The notes beneath the pieces were generated by a model, which was not told the origin of the DNA, ran no database searches, and saw only the letters and a program-made list of their open reading frames with translations. A stretch of DNA of 64,000 bases from Shewanella schlegeliana (GTDB taxonomy: Bacteria > Pseudomonadota > Gammaproteobacteria > Enterobacterales > Shewanellaceae). Every line of letters starts with the position of its first letter. Positions within the stretch are counted from its first letter, which is position 1. This document shows positions 52,087 to 62,113 of this stretch, piece after piece. A program made the translations under genes and the position numbers. Location: positions 1 through 64,000 of the forward strand of contig NZ_JAESVD010000014.1 in NCBI RefSeq assembly GCF_016765635.1. Direction: 5' to 3'.

Positions 52087-53112
52087 CTAATCCCAGTTCA
52101 GGATAACTTTACCAGATTGGCCTGAGCGCATCGCGTCGAAACCTTGCTGGAACTCATCGATACTGTAGTGATGAGTGATGATTGGAGAGATATCTAGGCC
52201 TGATTGAATAAGGCTGGCCATCTTGTACCAAGTCTCGAACATCTCGCGACCATAGATCCCTTTGATGATCAGTCCTTTAAATATCACCTTGCTCCAGTCG
52301 ATAGCCATATCACCACCAGGAATACCTAGCATGGCGATCTTACCACCGTGATTCATGGTCTCAAGCATAGAGTGGAATGCCGAAGGCACACCAGACATCT
52401 CTAAGCCCACATCGAAGCCCTCTGTCATGCCAAGTTCCTGCATTACATCTTCTAACTTCTCTTTGGCAACGTTAACAGCACGGGTTGCGCCCATCTTCTG
52501 TGCTAACTCTAGACGGTATTCGTTCACGTCGGTGATCACCACGTGGCGTGCGCCAACGTGACGGCATACTGCTGCGGCCATGATCCCGATAGGACCCGCG
52601 CCTGTGATCAATACGTCTTCACCGACGAGATCGAACGATAGTGCGGTGTGAACGGCATTACCGAATGGATCGAAGATAGAGGCCAAGTCATCGGAAATAT
52701 CATCAGGAATTTTAAAGGCGTTAAATGCAGGAATTACCAAGTATTCGGCAAAAGCACCTTCACGGTTTACACCCACTCCTGAGGTGTTTCGGCATAGGTG
52801 GGTACGGCCGCCACGACAGTTACGGCAGTGGCCGCAAGTGATATGACCTTCGCCAGAGACGCGGTCGCCAATAGTGAAACCACGCACTTCTTGGCCCATA
52901 CCGACGACTTCACCTACATATTCATGACCAACAACCATAGGTACAGGAATGGTGTTTTGTGACCATTCATCCCAGTTGTAGATATGAACATCGGTGCCAC
53001 AGATGGCAGTCTTACGGATTTTAATCAGTAGATCGTTATGGCCCACTTCTGGCTTAGGTGCGTCAACCATCCAGATGCCTTCTTCAGGCTTTAATTTGCT
53101 GAGTGCTTTCAT
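52087..53112 (-). CDS. tdh: L-threonine 3-dehydrogenase Tdh
   Basis: A 341-residue zinc alcohol dehydrogenase. GHEYVGEVV carries the catalytic-zinc region; CGHCRNCRGGRTHLC is the structural zinc site and GAGPIGIMAA the NAD-binding loop. It oxidises threonine to 2-amino-3-oxobutyrate, which Kbl cleaves. It lies 85 bp after kbl. Confidence 0.97.
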   Translation of the reverse strand: MKALSKLKPEEGIWMVDAPKPEVGHNDLLIKIRKTAICGTDVHIYNWDEWSQNTIPVPMVVGHEYVGEVVGMGQEVRGFTIGDRVSGEGHITCGHCRNCRGGRTHLCRNTSGVGVNREGAFAEYLVIPAFNAFKIPDDISDDLASIFDPFGNAVHTALSFDLVGEDVLITGAGPIGIMAAAVCRHVGARHVVITDVNEYRLELAQKMGATRAVNVAKEKLEDVMQELGMTEGFDVGLEMSGVPSAFHSMLETMNHGGKIAMLGIPGGDMAIDWSKVIFKGLIIKGIYGREMFETWYKMASLIQSGLDISPIITHHYSIDEFQQGFDAMRSGQSGKVILNWD

Positions 53113-53163
53113 TTTATAACCTATTACAGGCCGACTTTTGCGGCTTGCTGAATATCATTCGAT

Positions 53164-53185
53164 AAGGGCTACATACGTAGCCCTT
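53164..53185. other. Perfect hairpin between kbl and tdh
   Basis: AAGGGCTAC-ATAC-GTAGCCCTT, a 9-bp stem with a 4-base loop and no T-run. It may stabilise or partially terminate the kbl-tdh message. Confidence 0.5.
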
Positions 53186-53197
53186 GTTGGTTTAGCT

Positions 53198-54394
53198 TTA
53201 GCCGATGATACCCATCTCTTTCGCGATACGGGTAAAGGCTTCAATCGCTTTATCGATCTGCTCTTTGCTGTGCGCTGCAGACATTTGAGTACGAATACGT
53301 GCCTGACCTTTTGGTACCACAGGGAAAGAGAAACCGATAACGTAGATGTTTTCAGTTAATAGTCGATTAGCAAAATCGCCAGCCAGCTTTGCATCGCCAA
53401 TCATCACAGGAATGATTGCATGGTCCGCGCCGCCAAGGGTGAAGCCCGCTGCAGACATCTTTTCACGGAAGTAACGGCTATTTTCCCAAACTGCTTCACG
53501 TAGTGCCTGGCCAGACTTAAGCATCTCAAGCACATGGATAGATGCCGTCACAATTGATGGCGCCAATGAATTTGAGAATAGGTAAGGGCGAGAGCGCTGA
53601 CGCAACCAGTCAATCACCTCTTTCTTGCCTGAAGTGAAGCCTCCCGATGCACCACCAAGCGCCTTACCCAGGGTACCAGTGATGATGTCGACGCGATCCA
53701 TCACTTCACAGTATTCGTGAGTACCGCGACCTTCTTGACCAACAAAGCCAACGGCGTGAGAGTCATCGACCATCACTAGCGCGTCGTACTTGTCGGCAAG
53801 ATCACATACACCCTTTAGGTTAGCGATAACACCATCCATCGAGAACACACCATCGGTGGCGATCATGATATTACGTGCGCCCGCTTCTTTAGCGGCGATA
53901 AGCTGTGCTTCAAGGTCTGCCATGTCGTTGTTAGCGTAACGGAAGCGTTTTGCTTTACATAGACGTACGCCATCGATGATCGATGCATGGTTTAATGCGT
54001 CAGAGATGATCGCATCTTCGGCGCTTAATAAAGTTTCAAATAGACCTGCGTTAGCATCGAAGCATGAAGAGTAAAGAATAGTGTCTTCCATGCCTAAGAA
54101 TTCGCTAAGACTCGCTTCTAGTTGCTTATGGATATCTTGGGTACCACAGATAAAGCGCACCGATGCCATGCCAAAACCATGTGCATCAAGACCCGCCTGA
54201 GCGGCTTTAATCAGCTCTGGGTGGTTGGCTAAACCTAGGTAGTTGTTGGCACAAAAATTAATAACTTGGTCGCCATTCACTTCAATAGCGGTTTGCTGAG
54301 GAGAAACGATTACCCGTTCACTTTTATACAGGCCTTCGGCTTTTACATCGTCAAGCTGTTGATTTATTTGGTCGTAGAATGAGGTCTTAGACAC
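53198..54394 (-). CDS. kbl: Glycine C-acetyltransferase Kbl
   Basis: A 398-residue PLP enzyme that splits 2-amino-3-oxobutyrate with CoA into glycine and acetyl-CoA. ITGTLGKALGGASGG contains the PLP lysine; MVDDSHAVGFVG holds the cofactor aspartate. Length and sequence match E. coli Kbl. It is the first gene of kbl-tdh. Confidence 0.97.
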   Translation of the reverse strand: MSKTSFYDQINQQLDDVKAEGLYKSERVIVSPQQTAIEVNGDQVINFCANNYLGLANHPELIKAAQAGLDAHGFGMASVRFICGTQDIHKQLEASLSEFLGMEDTILYSSCFDANAGLFETLLSAEDAIISDALNHASIIDGVRLCKAKRFRYANNDMADLEAQLIAAKEAGARNIMIATDGVFSMDGVIANLKGVCDLADKYDALVMVDDSHAVGFVGQEGRGTHEYCEVMDRVDIITGTLGKALGGASGGFTSGKKEVIDWLRQRSRPYLFSNSLAPSIVTASIHVLEMLKSGQALREAVWENSRYFREKMSAAGFTLGGADHAIIPVMIGDAKLAGDFANRLLTENIYVIGFSFPVVPKGQARIRTQMSAAHSKEQIDKAIEAFTRIAKEMGIIG

Positions 54395-54640
54395 CTTTAT
54401 TCTCCTTAATTAGCATTATTTTGAGTATTGGAGTGCTGGCATTTTAACCCTAATCTGCGCGGCTCTACAGCCTTTTTTTAGGACTAAAGTTGGGATTATT
54501 TAGATTAGGGAATGGCAAAAGTTTACATTAGCTAAACTAATGATTAACTTTCGGAGACTTTTACTGGAAATTAAAGAATAGCTGTAGCAAAGAGGATTGA
54601 GGTTAGCGCATGAAAACATGTTCATGCGCTAGATAAACCT

Positions 54641-55282
54641 TTAGATCATTTTTGAACGGTAGTGCTCTTCAAGTCGCAAAAAGGTGGCTTGTGAACTTGG
54701 CGTGGCATAAGACTTAAATAGCATGATTACTCGCAACAAGCCTTCATATAGCGACTCTTTAGTGATTGAGCCAATATTTGACTGAGTTTGCGTGAGCTTA
54801 TAACTGATCCAAAAGCTAACTAACATTTTTATGGTATCGGCTAGAGGCTTGAGATCTTCGGGGTTAATTGCAAGGAAGCCATCTTGATTTAGTTTTTCTA
54901 GTACACCCGTTGAGCGTGCCAGTACGTCTTGCTGGGCCTTCAGATAACGATTTTTTAAGGTTTCGTCACGGCTGAGAATATCGGCAAGGTTGGCATACAT
55001 AAAGCGGAACTGCCAAAGGGTATAAAACATCGCATCGAAATAGCCAACCAATAAGTCTACATCAACCTCTTTATCGACATAAGGCTGGAAGCCTGACTCT
55101 AAGTGCTGCTCATAGAGGCTAAAGATCGAGCGGATAATGTCTTCTTTATTACGGAAGTGATAGTAGAGGTTGCCGGGGCTGATATTTAGGTGGGCGGCGA
55201 TATGATTGGTTGTGATTGCTCTTTCGCCATGTTCATTGAATAACTCTAAACTGGCTTGTACGATTTTGTCACGGGTCTTCAT
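54641..55282 (-). CDS. TetR/AcrR-family transcriptional regulator
   Basis: A 213-residue regulator. A TetR helix-turn-helix occupies residues ~9-52 (TTNHIAAHLNISPGNLYYHF), followed by an all-helical ligand-binding domain. The ATG at 55282 is preferred because AGGA lies 7 bases ahead; the ATG two codons earlier overlaps that site. It is divergent from waaA. Ligand and targets are unknown. Confidence 0.88.
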   Translation of the reverse strand: MKTRDKIVQASLELFNEHGERAITTNHIAAHLNISPGNLYYHFRNKEDIIRSIFSLYEQHLESGFQPYVDKEVDVDLLVGYFDAMFYTLWQFRFMYANLADILSRDETLKNRYLKAQQDVLARSTGVLEKLNQDGFLAINPEDLKPLADTIKMLVSFWISYKLTQTQSNIGSITKESLYEGLLRVIMLFKSYATPSSQATFLRLEEHYRSKMI

Positions 55283-55457
55283 ATTCATCCTAAATGATAA
55301 TATCCGGTATAATTAACTCGGCATGCAATTGACCGCTAATAGCCTCTATTTAAGCCAATCCAGTTTGAATCACACATGTGTAATTACGTTAAGGTTTAAC
55401 TATCATGTTAGCATTAACGCAATTGTTCAAGTAAAACGCAAGAAAGTAGCAAATTTC

Positions 55458-56723
55458 ATGAATCGTAGCCTCTATTCAATAGCTTTATATTTAATTAGTC
55501 CTCTATTGCTGGTGTATCTTGCGATGCGCGCCTTTAAAAGCAAGGATTACCGTGGCCGCTGGAACGAGCGGTTCGCTCTTAAGTCATTAAGGCAAACTGA
55601 TCTCTTGGTGCATTCGGTTTCGATGGGCGAGACTTTAGCGGCTATTCCCTTGATTAAACAGCTCCAGCAACAGCACCCTGAGCTGAGCATTACTATCACC
55701 ACGACTAGCCCAACGGGGTCAGCTGAGGTGGTTCGCGCATTTGGCGTGAGTGTGCAACACTGTTACTTACCCTTCGATCTCGCTTTGTGTGCTAAGCGAT
55801 TCGTTAATCAAGTCTCACCTAAGTGCTGCATCATTATGGAAACCGAGCTGTGGCCGAATCTAATCCATTACCTTAAACAAGCGGGGACGCAGGTCTTATT
55901 AGCCAATGCGCGTTTATCGCAAAAGTCGGCAGATTCATACCGTAAGTATCACAAACTAACCGTGCCTATGCTTAATCAGCTCGACGGTATTGCAGTGCAG
56001 TCACAGCAGGCTGCAGAGCGCTTTATTGCCTTAGGTGTTGCGCCAGAACGAATCACGGTTTGTGGTAGCTTAAAGTTTGATATCAGTATTGATGAGCAGC
56101 TAATTGATACTGCTAAAAACCTGAAAGAGCTGTGGCACGCAACGGATAAACCGGTTTGGGTGGCTGGCTCGGTGCATCCGGGAGAGTTTGATGCGTTAAT
56201 TGAAGCACATCAACAACTGCTAGCGAAATACCCTAATGCCTTGATGGTGATGGTACCGCGTCACCCAGAGCAATTTGATGCAGCGGCGCAAGCAATTAGG
56301 TCCGCAGGGTTAACGCTTGCAAGGCGAAGCAAAGAGGAACCTGTATTGCCTGAAACTCAGGTTTTGTTGGGCGACACCATGGGAGAGCTGTTGACCTTTT
56401 ATGGCGCTGCCGACCAAGCTTTTGTTGGGGGATCAATAATCGTGCATGGTGGCCATAACCCTCTAGAGCCTGCAGCTATGGGGCTACCTGTGATGGTGGG
56501 GCCGCATTATCGTGATTTTAATGAGATCACCGAGCTACTGGCATCGGCGGGTGGGTTGCAGGTTGTGGATTCTGGCCAGGCGCTAGCCAACAATTTGATC
56601 CGGTTGTTTGATGATAAAGAGGCTTATCGCCAAGCGAGCATCGCGGCAAAAAGTGTCGTTGAGCAAAACCGTGGTTCACTCACTAAACAGTTAGCTGTGG
56701 TGGAATCGTTTATTAACGGTTAG
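55458..56723 (+). CDS. waaA: Kdo transferase WaaA (KdtA)
   Basis: A 421-residue GT30 enzyme that adds Kdo sugars to lipid A. One N-terminal membrane anchor (about residues 5-22) precedes SVSMGETLAAIPLIKQL, ETELWPNLI and a C-terminal domain with GDTMGELLTFYGAADQAFVGGS. The ATG at 55458 gives the family length; a longer frame from 55323 would add 45 residues of unlikely sequence. Confidence 0.95.
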   Translation: MNRSLYSIALYLISPLLLVYLAMRAFKSKDYRGRWNERFALKSLRQTDLLVHSVSMGETLAAIPLIKQLQQQHPELSITITTTSPTGSAEVVRAFGVSVQHCYLPFDLALCAKRFVNQVSPKCCIIMETELWPNLIHYLKQAGTQVLLANARLSQKSADSYRKYHKLTVPMLNQLDGIAVQSQQAAERFIALGVAPERITVCGSLKFDISIDEQLIDTAKNLKELWHATDKPVWVAGSVHPGEFDALIEAHQQLLAKYPNALMVMVPRHPEQFDAAAQAIRSAGLTLARRSKEEPVLPETQVLLGDTMGELLTFYGAADQAFVGGSIIVHGGHNPLEPAAMGLPVMVGPHYRDFNEITELLASAGGLQVVDSGQALANNLIRLFDDKEAYRQASIAAKSVVEQNRGSLTKQLAVVESFING

Positions 56724-56749
56724 CGTCAATTTCGCTCAGGTAAAACATA

Positions 56750-56782
56750 AAAAGGTCTGCAGAATGTGCAGACCTTTTTTGT
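56750..56782. terminator. Bidirectional terminator between waaA and kdkA
   Basis: AAAGGTCTGCA / TGCAGACCTTT stem between an A-rich left side and a T-run on the right. Confidence 0.88.
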
Positions 56783-56799
56783 TAGAGGAGTTCTGAAAA

Positions 56800-57531
56800 C
56801 TACCGATTGAGCTTGGCTTGATAGGCCTGATGCAGTTGCTGCCAATTATCTTCATTAAATGCCAAGGTCGGTAGCTTAGCTAGCTCCTTTCTGAAAGAGC
56901 GTAGTAGGCGGCTCATATTAGCCTGCTGCCATTGCGGGTTGGTTTGTCTCAGCTCGCCACGGTCAAAATCAATCAGGTAAAACTTATCTGCGCAGATAAG
57001 GATGTTTTTCGCATTGAGATCTGCGTGATAAACGCCGTGGTTGTGGAACTGGGCAATGGTTTCGCCCAGTGTTTGCCACAGGGCTTCGGACATAGCCGAT
57101 TTGCTTAATCTGGCGACTAAATCTTCCGCCCCTTCTACCCGCTCTATGATTAAGTCTGCCCGATAGAACAGACCAGAGCGCTCAACATTGGCGGCGATCG
57201 GTTTAGGTACGGCAAAACCTTGATTAAATAAGGTTTCCAACAACGCTAATTCCGCCACTGCACGGGTTTTTTCTAAACCTGTAAATAGGTATTGGTCACG
57301 GCTAATCTTTTCTATCAAACCACCACGATAGTAGTGGCGAAGCACCCATTGGTTTTGTTCACTAGCAACACAGCTGGCATCGACGAACCAGGTGGTATAG
57401 CGCCCTTTAGATGAGCCTGTAATGGCAGATTGCTGACGCCAAAAATCGGCACCAAACCAGTTAGGTTCGATATCAGACGGCGTATGTTGGCAATAAGCGA
57501 TGCTGCCTTTGGCTGTTTTTTTAAACTTCAT
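56800..57531 (-). CDS. kdkA: Kdo kinase KdkA
   Basis: A 243-residue lipopolysaccharide kinase of the WaaP/KdkA family. GVYHADLNAKNIL is the catalytic loop and LIDFDRGELR the metal site, where protein kinases have DFG. It phosphorylates the Kdo residue of the inner core. It converges on waaA, whose product is its substrate donor. Confidence 0.92.
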   Translation of the reverse strand: MKFKKTAKGSIAYCQHTPSDIEPNWFGADFWRQQSAITGSSKGRYTTWFVDASCVASEQNQWVLRHYYRGGLIEKISRDQYLFTGLEKTRAVAELALLETLFNQGFAVPKPIAANVERSGLFYRADLIIERVEGAEDLVARLSKSAMSEALWQTLGETIAQFHNHGVYHADLNAKNILICADKFYLIDFDRGELRQTNPQWQQANMSRLLRSFRKELAKLPTLAFNEDNWQQLHQAYQAKLNR

Positions 57532-57616
57532 AGGTAGAATTGTAAGCTAAAGCGTGGAACCTGCAGGCATTCTACATTAAGATCGGTAGATTGCGCTAAA
57601 TAACCTTCGAGCACTA

Positions 57617-58711
57617 ATGAGCTTATCTACTTCAAGTGACAACCAGAATCCTAAATCGAGCAGCATAGACTTAAGCAATGCAGAGTCTCTATGCCTATTA
57701 AGGCTGTCTGCAATTGGTGATGTTTGCCATGCTGTTGCCATGGTTCAGGCAATTCAACGTCGCTATCCACAGCTTAAGATCACTTGGATTTTAGGTAAGG
57801 TGGAGTATCAATTATTAAAGCACCTTGAGGGTGTTGAGTTTGTTATTTTCGATAAGTCGCAAGGTTGGCGTAGTTACTTTAACCTTAAGCGTGCGCTAAA
57901 AGGGCGCAAGTTTGATGTGTTGCTGCATATGCAGATTGCCTTACGGGCGACCATAGCTTCATTAGCTATCTCGGCCAAGGTGCGGATAGGCTTCGATCGC
58001 TTTAGAGCGAAGGAGGGGCAATGGTTGGTGACAAATTACCATATTGAACCTCAGGCAACGCCACATGTGTTGGAAGGTTTTATGGGCTTTGCCAAGGCTG
58101 TGGGAGTGATAGATTTGACTCCAAGCTGGAATATTCCAGTGCCAGCTGCAGATACCGAGTTTGCTAAGGCGCTCATCCCCGATGGTAGTCGAGTATTGGT
58201 GATCTGCGCCGCCGCTAGTAAAGCAGAGCGTAATTGGTTACCTGACCGCTACGCCGCCGTCGCTGACTATGCGGTAGCAAAGGGGTACCGTGTTATCTTA
58301 TGTGGTGGCCCAACACCACTTGAGCGTGAACTTGCTGAGAATATACAGGCAGCGGCTAAATCAGAGTTAGAAAACCAAGTGGGCAAAACCTCATTGCTGC
58401 AACTGTTGGCAGTGCTTAAACAGGCGAGTGTAGTATTGGCACCAGATACTGGTCCCGCGCATATGGCGGTAACTCAAGGTACGCCAGTGATCGGTTTATA
58501 TGCTCACTCAAATCCTGGACGCACAGGACCTTATACTTGCTTAGATTCTGTGGTTAGCGTTTACGGTGAAGTGATTGCGCAGCAGAAGCAAGGTGAGATC
58601 CCTTGGGGCACACGCGCTAAGGGCGAGGATTTGATGGCATTGATTGAAGTTGATGCAGTAATAAATGAGTTTGAGCAAGCTCATACAGCCATACAGAATA
58701 GGGCTAAGTAG
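57617..58711 (+). CDS. Heptosyltransferase-family glycosyltransferase (GT9)
   Basis: A 364-residue GT9 protein related to WaaC/WaaF/OpsX. LLRLSAIGDVCHAVAMV near residue 30 and PDTGPAHMAVTQGTPVIGLY in the C-terminal domain are the family's conserved loops. It probably adds ADP-heptose to the inner core. The exact linkage cannot be told from sequence. Confidence 0.85.
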   Translation: MSLSTSSDNQNPKSSSIDLSNAESLCLLRLSAIGDVCHAVAMVQAIQRRYPQLKITWILGKVEYQLLKHLEGVEFVIFDKSQGWRSYFNLKRALKGRKFDVLLHMQIALRATIASLAISAKVRIGFDRFRAKEGQWLVTNYHIEPQATPHVLEGFMGFAKAVGVIDLTPSWNIPVPAADTEFAKALIPDGSRVLVICAAASKAERNWLPDRYAAVADYAVAKGYRVILCGGPTPLERELAENIQAAAKSELENQVGKTSLLQLLAVLKQASVVLAPDTGPAHMAVTQGTPVIGLYAHSNPGRTGPYTCLDSVVSVYGEVIAQQKQGEIPWGTRAKGEDLMALIEVDAVINEFEQAHTAIQNRAK

Positions 58712-58796
58712 TTTTCCGATACACTGAACTGACAGTGTTTGGATGGATCTAGTTATTTAAGCTATTTACGGCTGATTTGATAAGAGAGTTGATGAT

Positions 58797-59864
58797 ATGG
58801 CACCTGCGCCAGTTTTTCTTTTTATTCCTGTGTCCTCTAAAGAAGGGATTGGGGAGTATATGCGGTCACTGATTATTGCAAATGGCGTAAAAAACCATTG
58901 GCCAGATGCAGTGATACATTTTGCCTTAAGTAAGCATGCCCCATATGCCCAGTCATGCCCGTTTAATACCTTTATTTTAGAAGACTCTGCAACCAAGCAG
59001 GTGAAGGCTGTCAATAATATAATCTCGGAGCTTAAGCCTGATATTGTTGTCTTTGATGCTTCAGGCAGAAAGGCACAGCTTAAACATGCACATAAGGTTG
59101 GTGCCAAGGTTATATTTATCAGTCAGCATAAGAAAAAGCGAAGTCGTGGCTTAAAGATAGGTCGCAGCTTAGTGACCGATAGTCACTGGGTTGTGCAGCC
59201 TGAGTTTGCTATTGCTCCATTATCGCTATTTGAACGATTTAAACTTTGGTTAATAGGAAAACCTTTACCTCTTGTTACTGGCCCTATTTTTACCAATCCA
59301 AGTGCAATGGAAAAAAATAAGCTATTAACAGAATATAACTTGGTTGACGAACCCTTTATTTTATTTAGCGCTGGCTCTGGCGGGCATAAGTGTAGTTACG
59401 GGTATGCTGCTGATTTATTTCTTGATGTCGCTGTCGATACAAAGCGTCGCCACGGGATCAAGCCTGTAGTTGTTCTTGGTGATAATTATCCAAAAGAGTT
59501 ACCAAATATCGAAGGCGTTATCTGTATTCGTTCACTAGATAATGCGGATTTCATTAATCTAGTGAGTAGCGCAAAAGCTGCAGTATTAAGTGGTGGCGGA
59601 ACTCTATTGCAAGCTGTCGCTATGCATATTCCAACACTCGCAATTGCAGTTGCTAAGGACCAGCCCCCGAGAGTTAAGGCTTGTCTTGAACGTGAGGTTA
59701 TTCTGTCGACGAGCTTAAATTATGACGAAATGTGTAAAGGTGTGAGTGCATTATTAGCCCCAGAAACATTAGCTAGACTGATGAATAAAACTAAGCAAAT
59801 GAAGAGTGTTAATGGCTTAGAGGTCTGCATTACTGATATAACTCGTTTGCTGGAGGATAAATAA
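58797..59864 (+). CDS. GT-B-like glycosyltransferase-family protein, paralogue A
   Basis: A 355-residue protein that I cannot name. It has a two-domain GT-B look: N-terminal FIPVSSKEGIGEYMRSLIIA, a central conserved FDASGRKAQLKHAHKVGAKV block, and a C-terminal AGSGGHK loop and SGGGTLLQAVA resembling MurG/PseG-type nucleotide-sugar sites. It is clearly paralogous to the gene at 61009. The following GT4 gene begins immediately after its stop. Codon use looks more AT-rich than the flagellar genes. Confidence 0.75.
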   Translation: MAPAPVFLFIPVSSKEGIGEYMRSLIIANGVKNHWPDAVIHFALSKHAPYAQSCPFNTFILEDSATKQVKAVNNIISELKPDIVVFDASGRKAQLKHAHKVGAKVIFISQHKKKRSRGLKIGRSLVTDSHWVVQPEFAIAPLSLFERFKLWLIGKPLPLVTGPIFTNPSAMEKNKLLTEYNLVDEPFILFSAGSGGHKCSYGYAADLFLDVAVDTKRRHGIKPVVVLGDNYPKELPNIEGVICIRSLDNADFINLVSSAKAAVLSGGGTLLQAVAMHIPTLAIAVAKDQPPRVKACLEREVILSTSLNYDEMCKGVSALLAPETLARLMNKTKQMKSVNGLEVCITDITRLLEDK

Positions 59865-60968
59865 ATGTCTAAGAAACGGATTGCAATTATTATTGACAGC
59901 TTAGCTGGTGGCGGGGCTGAGAAAGTCATGTTGACGCTAGCTAACGAATTAATTAAGCAAGGTCATGAACCACACCTTTTAGTGCTATTTGAAAATTGTC
60001 AGCATCATATTGAAAAGAATATTCCTGTCCATTTCTGCTTTGATAAAAAGAAAGATAAACATCTTGGCAGTTTCTGGAATACGAAGCGTTATGCTCGACG
60101 CTTAGATTGTTGGATAAAAGGCCTAGAGGGAGAGGTTGGCGATTTTGATCTGTTTATCTCAAACCTTGATAAAGCTAACTTACTCATGTCGCACTCAAAG
60201 GTGAGTCCTCTATATTTTGTAGTTCACTCGTCAATTGAAGAGCCGTTAAAGCGAACGAAAAAACTTGGTCCTATCGCCTATTTTAAGATGCTACGGGCAA
60301 AAAAAGCGCTCAATGGTAAACATTTAATTACCGTTTCTGAGGGGATTAAGCAGGAAATTGAGCGTGTTGGACGTATCGTACCAGCATCTATTACGACAAT
60401 TTATAATCCTTGCGATCTAGAGGAAGTTAGAGACCTATCTCAAGAATCGACCGCAACACTACCAAAAGGTGACTACTTAATTCACGTTGGTAGATTTGCA
60501 AAACCGAAACGGCATGATGTTTTATTTCAAGCGCTTAAGCTTATGGATAATAATTTGCCGCTAGTTTTATTGTGCAACAATGTAAAAAAAGCCACAAAAA
60601 TAGCTAAAAAATATGGGGTGCTTGATCGGGTTATCATGCCGGGGTTTCAACAGAACCCATATCCTTGGATCAAAGGCGCAAAAGTACTTGTTCTGAGCTC
60701 TGATTATGAGGGGTTAGGAATGGTTCTAATCGAATCTTTGGTTTGCCAAACACCAGTTGTCAGTACCGATTGTGAGCATGGTCCAAATGAGATACTGACG
60801 GGAGATTTGGCCCGTTTTCTAGTGCCTCGTCGTGACCCTGAATCTTTAGCGCTAAAAGTTGACGAAGCGCTAGACAGTTATCCGCAAATTACTGATATTG
60901 ATCTACTGAAACAAGTTGATGCTCATCAAGTCTGTTTGGCTTACTTAGATTTAATTAACCAAAAGTGA
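59865..60968 (+). CDS. Family 4 glycosyltransferase
   Basis: A 367-residue retaining glycosyltransferase. An N-terminal SLAGGGAEKVMLTLANELI loop, central IHVGRFAKPKRHDVLFQAL and C-terminal EGLGMVLIESLVCQTPVV (with the E-x7-E pair) are the GT4 hallmarks. It presumably adds an outer-core or surface-glycan sugar. It abuts the preceding gene and lies between the two paralogues. Confidence 0.9.
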   Translation: MSKKRIAIIIDSLAGGGAEKVMLTLANELIKQGHEPHLLVLFENCQHHIEKNIPVHFCFDKKKDKHLGSFWNTKRYARRLDCWIKGLEGEVGDFDLFISNLDKANLLMSHSKVSPLYFVVHSSIEEPLKRTKKLGPIAYFKMLRAKKALNGKHLITVSEGIKQEIERVGRIVPASITTIYNPCDLEEVRDLSQESTATLPKGDYLIHVGRFAKPKRHDVLFQALKLMDNNLPLVLLCNNVKKATKIAKKYGVLDRVIMPGFQQNPYPWIKGAKVLVLSSDYEGLGMVLIESLVCQTPVVSTDCEHGPNEILTGDLARFLVPRRDPESLALKVDEALDSYPQITDIDLLKQVDAHQVCLAYLDLINQK

Positions 60969-61008
60969 TTATAGATGACTGGTATAGCTATATTAAAAAG
61001 GTGTTTTA

Positions 61009-62058
61009 ATGGATTTGTCTGCGCCTAAGTTTTTGTTTCTTCCAGTCTCTTCTGCTGAAGGATGTGGGGAGTACATGCGCTCTCTTATTATTGCTGATGC
61101 CATTATGGATAAGTGGCCTGATGCAGTTATTCATTTTGCTATTAGTCAGCATGCTTCTTACTCGAAAGACTGTCCTTACTACACACACGTTTTAGAGGAT
61201 ACTCCAACAAAGCTTGTCGATGTGGTAAATGAGTTGATAAGTAACTTTAAGCCCAGCGTTGTCATCTTTGATGCTTCTGGGCGGAAAGTGCAAATGCAAC
61301 ATGCAAAGTCTGTTGGCGCCAAAGTCATCTTCATTAGTCAGCATAGACGTAAAAGAGCTAGAGGTATGAAGATCGGTCGAGCCAAGGTGACAGATAGTCA
61401 TTGGGTCGCTCAACCTGAATTTGTGATTGGGCCAATTAGTTGGTTAGATAGGAAGAAGTTGCAGTGGATTCGAAGTGCCGAACCGATAGTGATTGGTAGT
61501 GTCTTTAGCGCTCCTGATCCTATAAGGAAAAATACTCTTTTAGAAAAGTATGGACTACTAGACCAAAGCTATATTCTGTTTAATGCTGGTTCTGGAGGAC
61601 ATCAAACGGTAAAAGGGTTTACAGCAGATACCTTTTGGTCCGAAGCTGAGCGAGTTGCCTCAAAAACAGGATTGAAGTGTGTGATGGTTTTTGGTCCAAA
61701 TTATCCGAGCCCCATACCTACGTCTGACTCAGTGATTTCGATTAAGAGCCTGGAAAATAAGGACTTCATTTGCTTGCTTGAAGGTGCAAAAGGAAGCGTA
61801 TTGGGCGGCGGAGATACTCTTCTTCAGGCTATTAGTTTGAGGAAGCCTGTTGTTGCGATTGCAGTCTCAAAGGATCAGCCTAAACGTATTAAGGCGTGTC
61901 AAAAGCTGGATTTTGTTTTCTCATGCTCGATTGATGACGAAATATCTACAACAACAATTAAGATGCTAGAGTCAGTTGAAAACTCAGATTCAACTTCTTT
62001 TTGTGAGTCTGATGGATTATCGCTGGTGATTAAAGATCTCTCTCGTTTGCTTGCTTAG
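61009..62058 (+). CDS. GT-B-like glycosyltransferase-family protein, paralogue B
   Basis: A 349-residue paralogue of the protein at 58797. The first ~150 residues are mostly identical or similar (GEYMRSLIIAD, WPDAVIHFAIS, FDASGRKVQMQHA, VGAKVIFISQH). The C-terminal halves are more diverged but share AGSGGHQ and a LGGGDTLLQA loop. The two may use the same donor type with different acceptors. Function not established. Confidence 0.75.
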   Translation: MDLSAPKFLFLPVSSAEGCGEYMRSLIIADAIMDKWPDAVIHFAISQHASYSKDCPYYTHVLEDTPTKLVDVVNELISNFKPSVVIFDASGRKVQMQHAKSVGAKVIFISQHRRKRARGMKIGRAKVTDSHWVAQPEFVIGPISWLDRKKLQWIRSAEPIVIGSVFSAPDPIRKNTLLEKYGLLDQSYILFNAGSGGHQTVKGFTADTFWSEAERVASKTGLKCVMVFGPNYPSPIPTSDSVISIKSLENKDFICLLEGAKGSVLGGGDTLLQAISLRKPVVAIAVSKDQPKRIKACQKLDFVFSCSIDDEISTTTIKMLESVENSDSTSFCESDGLSLVIKDLSRLLA

Positions 62059-62080
62059 CGATCTTTAGCATATCTAACAA

Positions 62081-62106
62081 TAGAGAGCACATTAATGTGC
62101 TCTCTA
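62081..62106. terminator. Perfect 26-bp palindrome between convergent genes
   Basis: TAGAGAGCACATTAATGTGCTCTCTA, a 13-bp perfect inverted repeat with no spacer, between the convergent paralogue B and WavE-like genes. No strong T-run; a likely terminator or a protein-binding palindrome. Confidence 0.55.
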
Positions 62107-62113
62107 TAAGCCT

